Both the position numbers and the translations under genes were made by a program. Positions 38,251 to 47,711 of a stretch of 64,000 bases of DNA are shown here, piece by piece. The stretch is from Henckelia pumila (taxonomy: Eukaryota > Streptophyta > Magnoliopsida > Lamiales > Gesneriaceae): assembly GCF_033568475.1 (NCBI RefSeq), contig NC_133122.1, positions 141,305,402 through 141,369,401 of the forward strand, read 5' to 3'. Numbering within the stretch: the stretch's first letter is position 1; each line of letters begins with the position of its first letter. Under the pieces are notes generated by a model that worked only from the letters and a program-made list of their open reading frames with translations, was not told where the DNA came from and made no database searches.

Positions 38251-39033
38251 TGAAAGAAATATTTTATTCCTTAAAATCATCCTATTTTGAAAAAGATTTT
38301 ATTAATTATCTTTTGCCTTTCTTGGACATGAAGTTATTTAATTCCTTGAATAACTTGATTTAATTAAAGTTATCAGAATATTATGTTATCTAATATCTAT
38401 TGATTTAATTCTTTATTGTGTAGATTTGCCTTGATCAAGATCTAGAGTCCTGCGCCTACAAGGAAACATTCTAAAGAAGGACTCTTGCCCAATTTATTAA
38501 TGACATACGCCTACAAGAAAGGGATCGATCATTGAGAGACCGTGAGTTTTAACAAGTAAAAAGAATACTTCATAGAATTGCTGAAGCTTGACGGTTGAAC
38601 ATAGTGCTTGAAGCCGTGAAGAACAATTCGGAGATTGTTGATCGAAGAACTGTGCTACTAATGTGTTTTGGCTTCAAGAGTTTTTCTCCTTATTCTGTTT
38701 TTTTTTATTCTATTACATATAGAATGCTTTTTAGGAGAAACTTTATTATTTATTTTCTCACTTGTCTTGAGAAATTGATTTTTACAATAGTCACTAGTAT
38801 TAGGGTTTGTAACACTCTTTAATTAGTTTTCTAGTGAAGTTTTGCCCTGAGGCGTTGCAAGAGTATTTATACTCTTGCTTAATTCAATTGAGTCTATTTA
38901 TTTGGTTGCTTATTTATTTTATACACGCTTAACTTATATTCCGCTGCAAATTACTCAAGGTGTTATAGTAGGTATTGTCAACACCTTGTGACAACACCTC
39001 AAACTGTTTATGTGCAACTATTATTTCCTTACA
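38251..39033 (+). repeat. 3' LTR of the Copia element
   Basis: Starts TGAAAGAAAT right after the purine tract and ends TTTCCTTACA before TSD ATAAC. The frame 38595-38822 lies wholly in the LTR and has a counterpart in the 5' LTR at 19475-19663, so it is not a gene. Confidence 0.95.
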
Positions 39034-39038
39034 ATAAC

Positions 39039-40282
39039 AACAGCTCTGTATTCACCTCGTTAAAGCGATTGTTCAACTCCTAAAGTTGCAAATCTATCAC
39101 TTCGTAGAATGTTTCAACACGAAAATAGTGAAGATTTGTTCTTCCTTCAGTATTTCGCCGTGATCTCCCATGAAAGACGAACAAGTCTTCCATGTGCAGG
39201 GTGACTACCTTGTATTTAACACAAAATAAAGAAAATTCTTTCAATAAAGAATCCCAACCATCATCTCTCATAGTTTGCAGCTGTTGTTTGCTTGATATTA
39301 TAAGAATCGTTGCATTTACGATGTCTTGGTCTTTTCTTTGCAAAGCTTGTGATAAATCATTTGTGACTGCCAAGATATTTTTCATTAAGTGCATTTGAAA
39401 TATGAATTCATATTTTCCCATCAATTTCAACATATTATTTGCTGGTGCCCTTTTCTTGTGATCTTTTCCCTCCTCTTCAACAATAAAAGTACATCAATAA
39501 CTGAAGGATATAAGCATATCAAACTCAACAATGTATTATAGTGTGAACCCCAACGTCTACTCCCAGCTTTTTTCAATGTCTTCTCTTGATTCATACCTCG
39601 TCCAGTCAAGATATCATCATTGCAAATTCCTTCAATAACATTTTCAAATTGTTTCTCACGAAGTATGTCTCTTCGCTTGCATGAAGCTCCAACAATATTG
39701 CTCAATTGTACAACAACATCAAAAAAAGTAAAAATTCTCATGTGATTTTCCGCAACAGCTACAGGTGTAAGTTGTAGTTGATGAGCAAAACAATGAACGT
39801 AATAAGCAGACTTGTTCTCCATCATAATTAAACTTTTTAATCCATTAAATTCTCATCTCATATTGCTAGCTCCATCGTATCCTTGCCCCCGCAAATTAGA
39901 TATAGATAACCCATGTTGGCACAACAAAGAATCAATTGAAGTCTTAAGTGATAAAGCAGTAATATCTCTTACATGTACAATTCCTAGAAAGCGTTTGACA
40001 ACATATCCCCTTTCATCTAAAAATCGTAAAGCTACTGCCATTTACTCTTTAACATATACATCACGAGCCTCATCAACCAATATTGTAAATAATTCGTCAC
40101 CAAGATCTCCAAGAATAGAATTAGTGGCTAAATAGGCAATGGATCGAATAATATCATGTTGAATCGTAGGCGATGTTAGTTTGAGATTTTCAGGAGCATT
40201 GTCCAGTGCGACTCTATTGATATCCTCATTATGGTTAGCAAGAAATCTTAAGAGTTCAAGAAAATTACCATGATTGAGTGAG
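39039..40282 (-). pseudogene. hAT transposase, middle part
   Basis: Minus-strand pieces read in order 40282 to 39039. They include ILVDEARDVYVKE, MAVALRFLDERGYVVKRFLG, LRGQGYDGASNM, YYVHCFAHQLQL and SRRWGSHYNTLL, the core motifs of the DUF4371/ZMYM1-like hAT group. Stops interrupt it near 40042, 39850 and 39427, so the gene was already decaying. It is bounded on the right by the solo LTR (TSD GTGAG) and on the left by the Copia element. Confidence 0.85.
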
Positions 40283-41794
40283 TGTAATAGCCCGATTCCA
40301 TTTTACAAGATTAAGTGATTTTAAACATGTTAGAAAATGACATATAATTTTAAAAGTGTCAAAACATGTTTAAGGTGTCCTTATTTGGTGCAAATAAGTG
40401 GAAAATCAGATCCGGAACGTCCGAAAATGGTGGGGTAGGTCCCGGGGGTCCAAAAATGACTTTGGAAGGACCAAAACAGTTCGGTGCACACGGACCACTT
40501 CGGGCCCTCCGAACCCGAGTTCGAGCCCTCCGAACTCAGTACAGAACATGTGTCAAAAGTGGCTCTGACAAGTGGCAGTTCAGACCCTCCGAACCCAGAT
40601 CGGACCGTCTGAACTCCCGCCAGATTGAGGTGTCAAAAATGCACTCTACACGTGGGAATCATGCCCGGTTCGGAGCCTCCGAACCCAGTTCGGACCGTCC
40701 GAACCCAAGCCTATAAAAAGGGGTCCGAGGTTCTCATTTTGAATGTCACATTTCCTCTCCTCTCCCGGTAATGGCTCTATTTTAAGGGCTTCGGGACTCT
40801 TTTTTTAAGAGTTGGAGTAGGAAATAGTATATTTTTATAGCGGACAGTGTCCGCAGTAGTAGCCAGGCGGTGGAGCTTTGGCGAGGCGTCCAGGGGTCGT
40901 AGCTAGGCTATGCCCAGGCTCTGGGGCATGCGCATCAGCGGGCTGACGACGGACGAAGGTATGGCTTTGGTTTCCTATAGTAAATAGGGAGTATACTATA
41001 GTTTAATTAAGGATTTTGGAGCCTAGTAGGTGATGTTTGACATGTTAGGTAATGCATGTGTTATTTATGTTGTAGTGATGCATGATAGGCTTGGACCTAG
41101 AGGGGAAGCTTTTAGGATCTGCCTTAGAAAGGTATAGAAGTATTATTCGAGATATCCAGATTGAGTATGCATGTATTATGTGTTTGCATGGATTATGTGA
41201 TTGCATGTTTTATATGCCTTTACAGCATGTCATGACTGTATGTTGTATACATGAGCATATTGAGCTTTTACCTTAGAGGTATCCTGTAGTAGGGCCCTAC
41301 GAGTTTGTAGATGGTTGGATACGTAAGTCTTGTGTCAGGTCACCTTTATGGTTGGACACATGTACTAGTATCAGGTCACCATTATCCACTGGATATATGA
41401 GCCACCTCCTGATGCGACGGCGCAGCGTGCTATATACCCTGGGCCCGGTCCATGAGCTTGTTTCTTGACCTGAGAGTCTTGGTACTCAGTTCATTTGCAT
41501 TCATGCACATATAATAGTGTATACTCATACTCTCATACTGAGCATGTTAGGCTCACTTCCGGTTATTTTCTGTTGGCTGGATGCCCTATTCCATGGGGCA
41601 GTTGCAGGTAGTTCTCCCGGGGACAGGGAGGTTAGGTGGTGACTAAGGCTGGATAGCAGGGTTGACCACTAGGTTTTGCCTACCTGATATTATATTATTT
41701 TAAGATTCCGCAGTTACTCTGATTAAGATTATTTTATTAATTAATTGCATGCTTAAGTTCTGATTAGTAGGTGATCACTGCGCGGGTCACTACA
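40283..41794 (+). mobile_element. Gypsy-type solo LTR (family B), TSD GTGAG
   Basis: It runs TGTAATAGCCCG...GGGTCACTACA with exact TSD GTGAG (40278-40282 and 41795-41799). It shares blocks with the LTRs of the full Gypsy element (CACCTCCTGATGCGACGGC, CCCTATTCCATGGGGCAG, GACGACGGACGAAGGTAT), so it is a related family. It has its own palindrome array (40497-40704) before TATAAAA at 40712, and a hairpin TGAGCATGTTAGGCTCA at 41539-41555. It interrupts the hAT transposase gene. Confidence 0.92.
40497..40704 (+). promoter_or_regulatory. Array of ~6 inverted repeats upstream of the LTR TATA box (family B)
   Basis: The copies centre on GTTCGGACCCTCCGAAC (for example GTTCGAGCCCTCCGAAC, GTTCGGAGCCTCCGAAC, GTTCGGACCGTCCGAAC). 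The outer arms GTTCGG / CCGAAC replace the GATCGG / CCGATC arms of family A. The array ends seven bases before TATAAAA. Confidence 0.75.
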
Positions 41795-41799
41795 GTGAG

Positions 41800-42434
41800 T
41801 CTCTGGATTCATCATGACCACGAAATGGTAATCCTTGACACACAAGAAATCGTATGCAATCAATTGAAGCGGTCAAACGGACACGATAATCGGCAGCTAC
41901 CTGACTAGACTCCTTTACCAAACAAGTTTCAATGTGTTGTTTTTTATTCATTAAGTCATAAGCTGCCATCATACTCCTATTGTGAACGCTGCCCTGATTT
42001 CCAACATGTTCGTGGAATTTTTCTATATTTCTCCAATTTGTAAATCCCTCAAAAACAAAAGTATCACCACCACTTTGATCTTTACGATCATCTTTGAATA
42101 AATAACAATAAAGACAGAAGGCCGCATCTTTTGCAATGCTATACTCTAGCCAATTAGGATGATAACTGAACCATATAGCTTGAAATCTTCGTTTCTCCTT
42201 CCCACAAGTACGCCAAGGAAATTTATGATTCATAGGCTGAAATGGACCATTTTGTAAATAATAACATCGAACAATCTCTCTTTCATTCACATTATACTCT
42301 AGGATGTTCTTTATTAGTCCAGGATCTCTAGGATACTCATGTGATTCAGCAGTAGCAGGAAAAGGTGGTTGTAGAGGGGGAGATGCCCGATTTGAAGTAG
42401 GTTCATCTCGCATCTTCTTAAAATACTTCAACAT
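41800..42434 (-). pseudogene. hAT transposase, N-terminal TTF-finger part
   Basis: The frame starts MLKYFKKMRDEP and runs to the solo LTR. It contains FPWRTCGKEKRRFQAIWF and CLYCYLFKDDR with surrounding residues typical of the TTF-type zinc finger, then GFTNWRNIEKFHEHVGNQGS, VAADYRVRLTASID and FLVCQGLPFRGHDES, all characteristic of the ZMYM1-like hAT group. It joins directly to 40282 when the LTR and one TSD copy are removed. Confidence 0.85.
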
Positions 42435-43200
42435 TGTTATTTCACCTGATTTATCATTAACAAATTTAACATTTCATTTTAAAAGCATAATAATCGATTC
42501 CCCAAAACATCAAGAATTTCCAATCATAAGTCAAAACCGTCCACTATAAGGCTACAACTAAAAGCATAAATAGAATATTGCCACTGTCCACTGATGACTA
42601 ATCCACCGCCCACTATCTCCACAAAACAAGAAGAAAAACAGTTTTATATTTATTTAATTATATTTTTAATTCTTGATGGATGGTGCGAACAAAATGAACA
42701 ATTATAATAATGAAATCAAACGGCAATCACCAACAAGAAATAGTTCAAGAATGGAGATTAGTAAACAGATAAACTTAAATATGAAATTTACTTACTGAAA
42801 TCAGGAGTTCAAGGAAAGACTCGAGAAATGAGATCGGTCGATTGGGGGTTCTCTATTCACGATTTCACGCCTTTCTTCTTTGTTCACACGTTTAGTATGT
42901 ACACGCTGTCTAAAAATTGAAATTTATATTTTAGGGTAAAGATTCAAATAAGACAACTGAGCCAGCTAAGGGCTAAGCCCAACGCCCCACTCCATGTTTA
43001 GTTAAAACTTAAAACTTTGCCCATACATTATAAATAGACCACATATATAGAACTAGTTATTTTTAAAAAAAAAATCAAGAGGGTGGTCACATAATTTAAA
43101 CATTTATTTAAAAGATATATTACATATATAGTACTAATTTTTTTTTAAAATTTGAGGGGGGACGGTCGCACTCCCTCGGGACCATCTAGCTACGCCACTG
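42435..43200. other. 5' flank of the hAT transposase gene and right terminal repeat
   Basis: Non-coding, AT-rich, ending in GGGGGGACGGTCGCACTCCC and the terminal repeat TACGCCACTG. A possible leader intron cannot be judged. Confidence 0.5.
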
Positions 43201-43304
43201 TCAGTATGAGTACTACCTCAAAGAACATCTAAAGGTGGAGATTTATGATACATATGATGTCAACTAATTTTTTTTCATTGGACCCCACATATATTCTTTA
43301 CCTT

Positions 43305-43500
43305 AAGGGTACGTACCCTAATAGAAAATCTGACAACCCATGATTTGTCACGTCAACCCTATAATATTAATTATGCATATGTGTTGAGATGTAGACCATC
43401 AAATCAATGATTTGAGTATTACACATATGGTATGATCTCATTAACCATTGATAAATTTACAAACTTAGATGCACTATTAGGGCAGTGCCTGTACATATAA
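43305..43500. repeat. Possible small MITE
   Basis: The left end GGTACGTACCCTAATAG and the complement of the right end (GCACTGCCCTAATAG) share CCCTAATAG as inverted repeats. No duplication was fixed. Confidence 0.3.
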
Positions 43501-43664
43501 GGTAGGTAAAAAATTTTCTCATTCAAAGGGCACAGATCATTGCCTAGTGTAGCTTACCTAACTAGTATATATATATATATATATATATATAGAATTATGT
43601 TCGACTGCACCCCTTGGGTGCAGGGAAACTTCGACGTGTGCAATTGTTTTTTAAAATGTCACGT

Positions 43665-43997
43665 AGAGGTGTCAAAACGGGTCGGCGGGGCGGGCCGGCC
43701 CACAACCCGTCGCAACCCACCATTAGGCGGGCGGGCGGGGCGGGGCGGGCCGGCCCACTTTTTAGGCGGGTTGAGAAAACATCAACCCAACCCGCCTATT
43801 TTAGGTGGCGGGGCGGGCCAACCCGGCGGGCTCACGTGTAAATTGGCGGGTTTTTGCGGGCCAACCCGCAACCCACCACAACCCACCGTTATGCGGGGCG
43901 GGGCGGGGCGGCCCATATTTTAGGCGGGTTGGGAAATTGCCAACCCAACCCATCGATTTTGTATGGTGGGACGGGCCTAGCCCATTTTGACACCTTT
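43665..43997. mobile_element. GC-rich MITE nested in the element above
   Basis: The ends are AGAGGTGTCAAAACGGG and the complement of AAAGGTGTCAAAATGGGC. A 10-bp direct repeat AATGTCACGT flanks it (43655-43664 and 43998-44007). The interior is a patchwork of GGCGGG/CCCGCC words, many in inverted orientation. The frames 43540-43923 and 43805-43990 come from this composition, not coding. Confidence 0.65.
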
Positions 43998-44098
43998 AAT
44001 GTCACGTGGGCTCTTTTTTTGCACGCCCCTAAAGGGCTTCTTCTTCTCAGATCTCCAATTAACATCGTGATCCCTTTTTTTTTCTCACGTCTACAAAT

Positions 44099-44580
44099 GA
44101 CTCCCCGCTGCCGCCCATCTCCGCCGTGGAACGAGCACATCTCCGTCGTCGCTAAGGTGCTTCTTCCTCTCAGATCCCCAATTATTTTTGTTTTTCCAGA
44201 TCTAGCAGAGTGTAGTGCTCCTCCGCCCCCTTGTGCATGCATTTCCGTTTCGGCGATGGTGGAGATTGCGAGTGACGCTGGCGGCGTTTCAGGATGGAGG
44301 TGGTGGTCGAGCTTCACCTCGCTCGGTGACCGGGACTGTGATGGTGAAGGGTGAGTCGGGCTTTGGCATATCTAGATTGGGTTGTGTCGGCGAGAGCTTG
44401 AGAGGTTTAGCCCATGGCGGGGCAGGTTCCGCAGCGGCTGGGATGACGGCCGGGCTGGCCTGGTGTCGTGATGGAGAAGTTTGTGTTGGAGGACGGGCGT
44501 GGCTCATGATGTTTTGGAGGGCGGCGGCGGCGGCGGCGGCGGCATGGCGTGAACAACGGCGGGGAGGAAAGGGGTGGTGA
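44099..44580 (+). other. GC-rich segment, possibly a captured exon
   Basis: Long frames exist on both strands (43854-44354 and 44215-44580 plus, 43889-44317 minus). Composition is like a plant 5' exon or leader, but no domain or family could be recognised. I do not call a gene. Confidence 0.3.
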
Positions 44581-44732
44581 TGTGAAGGGAAAGGGGAAAA
44601 CGTGATTGGGGGATTATTGATGGGTGAGAGAGAGAAATGGGTATTTCAAATAAAAAGAACAAAAAAATTAAAAAAAAATAAAAGACAGCTGGCGCCCCAT
44701 TTTCCCTTGCACTTTTGGGTGCAGGGAAACAG

Positions 44733-44782
<50 letters not shown>

Positions 44783-44936
44783 TTTTGATATTGAAAATTC
44801 TTAATTAAAGGAATTTTTTAAAAAAATTTTATTATGCTTTTATTTTTTTTATGGATTATGACAAATAAATGATAATTTTTTAAAGATTTATTTTTATTAT
44901 TTGTTTATATTTGATAAAAAAATCAATAGATATTTA

Positions 44937-45134
44937 GGCCCCGTTTGGATTTGGTAGATATTTTTTAAAAAAAAGCACTTTTTTAAGCTATAATTTTTGG
45001 CTTTTGAAAAAGCTCTAATTTTGACTTAAAAAAGTGCTTATTTAAGCACTTTTCTGGTCAACCAAACACTTTATTAAATAAAAAGTAATTAAAAAAGTGT
45101 TTTTTTGGCCTGGTTTTTGAAACCAAATGGGGCC
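44937..45134. mobile_element. Tourist-like MITE (PIF/Harbinger type)
   Basis: 198 bp with terminal inverted repeats GGCCCCGTTTGG / CCAAATGGGGCC and the 3-bp duplication TTA on both sides (44934-44936, 45135-45137). The interior has AAGCACTTTTTTAAGC-type words repeated in both orientations, as in foldback MITEs. Confidence 0.8.
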
Positions 45135-45137
45135 TTA

Positions 45138-47711
45138 GTTAGTGTTTTGTAGAATTTTTAAGAAGCACTTTTCAACTTTTTCTTAACAAAATTTTGAAAA
45201 ATTAATAAGAAAAAGCTGAAAAATGATTTCTATAAGCTCTACAATATAGTACCTTATTGAAGTGCAAAATCTCATGTTATTTTTTTAAAAATAATTTATG
45301 AATGGTTTACTTTTACTGTCAATCTTTTAAGCTGTTTCGTTAATGAAATGAATACTAAATTTTAGAATTAAAAGAACATATTAATTTCAAATGCATTGCA
45401 AAATTTTAAACTACATAATTTATAGCTATATAATATAATAGAATAGAATAATTATTGTTTTTGGTTAGACGACATATCAATTACAATATAACATTTTTTG
45501 GGTAACAAAAATGAGAAAACAAACAAAGATAAATAGAATTAATTAACTCAGAGTTAGACTGGAGATATATATAAATATCTTAGAGATAACAATAATAAAA
45601 TACTAATACTAATGTATACAACAAATGGTAATTTATTATTTACGGATGTGTAACGAAAAATCAAGACAACAAAAATTTTGAAATATTTGATTCATTTATA
45701 AATGACAATTATAATAGAAATTTATCCAAGATCCTACTATGAACAAACTGAATACAGAAGATAATTTTAATATTATTGAATATATTTAACAAGAAAACAT
45801 GATTTAAGAGAGTTAGTTTGCCTCAAGATATTCATGATCACATTATTCGGAAAAATTGATAAAAAATATTATGGAAAAAAAATTCTTTAAAAAATGGTGA
45901 CCTATTATTTGGGGGATCCATTTATTATATAATTTAAATTCGACAAGGCTCATCGAAATCTCAGGTACGGCACTGCACACGCAATGCGTGTGTTGTGTAA
46001 TTTTTTGTTTTTGAAAAAAGTTTTTTTCAAACTTATATAATATTTTTCAAGCTATATTACTGTGTGCTATGTAATGTTTGGTTTTTTTATAAAACTGCTT
46101 TCCAAACTTATATAATGATTTTCAATTTACATTAATTGGTGAAAAAATTCCGGGTTTTTAGTTTTTTCATATTTTTTTGTTGATATTTGTGTTGGTTTAG
46201 TTAATGTTGGAGGGCTGTAAAATTAAATTTAGATAGATATATATTACATGGGCGGACTAGATCAATTAATATATATGACACAAGTTCAACTAGCTAGCTG
46301 GTCAGATGCTCTGATCCCCCGTTATATCATATTAACTTCGATGACGAGATAAATTATGTCATATTAACTTAATTTTTTCCTTCGATGACGAGTAGCTCAT
46401 GATCTGATATCAAGATCTTGAATATAAGACGAGGTCTCGAGTTCGAGATCTAATTATAACAATTTCTCCCCCTCTCAAATAATAATAATAATAATTTTTT
46501 CCTTTTGTTATGAATTATGGTAATTTCTTTAATTTTTAGCGCATTCAAATCAACGAATAAAGAAATAATAATAATAATGCAGAAAATATTTCAATCAAAT
46601 CAATTAGGTTAGTCATGTTGATCATATATTTTAAATTCATATTGATTATTTGTCGTGAAATGTAATATAGCTTGTGCTAATTGGAAACGTGTCATTAGAA
46701 ATAATTGCGTTATAATTTAGAAAACGAGGTTTTACCTAATTGCATTATAAACCATAGAATCTATCTATATTCCTTTTACGAGCTACATTTCAATAGTATA
46801 GTTTTAAAATTTAATGGTGTTTTTCATATTCCTTTACCAATTTACCTTATTAAATCCATATCATCAACTATTTGTACAATTATTTTATTCTATAAAATAT
46901 TCATTAAATAAATGCAAAATGAGAAATTGCATTACAAAATTACTTTTCAAACACTTTTCTGTGTGAAACACAAACCTAAATGACTTGGACAAAGGGAGTA
47001 TATAAAAACAAAAGAACCTAAACATGTGTGTTTATTAATTGTACTACAAAACAATCCAAAAGGCTGACTAACTATTTATCTTTTTTTAATATTAATTTTA
47101 AAAATATACTCCCTCCTAAACAAAATATTAAATATCTTGAAAATATCATATTATTTACGAGATGTGATATGTGAATCACATGTGTTAACAATAGTTGTTA
47201 TCGATAATAAACAAAACTTTGTCCTGAATTCATTATCAAAATATGAAAGTATTAGAGAAATGTCTTTGATATCGATTTAGAATCGATAAATAACTCAAAC
47301 AAATAATTATTAAGTAATGTAAGTTGCGGGAATATTATCATATTGTGATTGATTAATTAGTTGATATCCAAAAATAAATATTGTACGAAAAGTTTGAAAT
47401 CCAGCTTTTGCCCCTTGAACGAAGGGACAGACACCATACGCGTGGGGTCATGGGCATGGCCCCAAGATTTGGAGACATCAAGCATATATGAGCCATGGCC
47501 AAATATGGATTTCAAATCTACCAGTGCCTTAATTTATGTAAAGCCAATGGCGATTATGATTGATAAATTAATCCATACAACATAGGTGTCATTTCAAATC
47601 CTTTACCAAATTAGATCACTTTTTCAAATCAAAATACTTCCATTTAAATGTAAGGTTACATTTGAATTGATATCTATATCTATATATATATATATATATA
47701 AACATAAAAGT
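45138..47711. other. AT-rich spacer, no gene seen
   Basis: A hairpin CACACGC/GCGTGTG near 45973-45990 resembles a decayed Helitron end without CTAGT. A less AT-rich patch at 47400-47520 has no recognisable coding. A short direct repeat around TCATATTAACTT and TTCGATGACGAG is at 46326-46394. Confidence 0.45.

Larger units (their letters stand above)
19091..39033 (+). mobile_element. Copia LTR retrotransposon, SIRE/Maximus-like, with nested insertion
   Basis: It has LTRs of 784 and 783 bp (TG...CA), exact TSD ATAAC (19086-19090 and 39034-39038), a primer-binding site just after the 5' LTR, and a purine tract AAAAAGGGGGAGAT directly before the 3' LTR. Gene order is gag-protease-integrase-RT-RNase H, which is Copia order, followed by a long extra frame typical of the SIRE lineage. 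The LTRs differ at about a dozen sites by eye (roughly 1.5%), so insertion was fairly recent. All frames carry stops and RT is split at 24038/34010, so the element is dead. A hairpin motif recurs throughout it (see findings). Confidence 0.92.
18517..43203 (-). mobile_element. hAT element (ZMYM1/TTF-type transposase) torn apart by nested insertions
   Basis: The terminal repeats are CAGTGGCGTACCC at 18517 and the complement of CAGTGGCGTAGC ending at 43200. An exact 8-bp duplication GTATGAGT flanks it (18509-18516 and 43204-43211), the length typical of hAT; three extra bases TCA lie between the right repeat and the duplication. Removing the Copia element (19091-39033) and the solo LTR (40283-41794), each with one TSD copy, leaves about 3.2 kb with one minus-strand transposase-like gene in pieces at 41800-42434, 39039-40282 and 18615-19090. 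It is the oldest layer of the nest. Confidence 0.85.
43588..44740. mobile_element. Non-autonomous element inserted in (TA)n, with captured GC-rich sequence
   Basis: It lies between two (TA)n tracts (about 43568-43590 and 44738-44777). Its ends carry related inverted repeats built around CTGCACCC / GGGTGCAG and GTGCAGGGAAA. The interior changes to strong GC richness (44100-44580), including a (GGC)n run near 44521-44543. No transposase was seen. Insertion into TA repeats resembles Micron-type MITEs, but the class is uncertain. Confidence 0.5.

Noticed and set aside
43540-43923. Gly/Arg/Pro-rich frames
   Set aside because: Created by GGCGGG/CCCGCC words of a GC-rich MITE.
45968-46000. Hairpin CACACGC / GCGTGTG like a Helitron end
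   Set aside because: CTRRT is not present where expected; too decayed to call.
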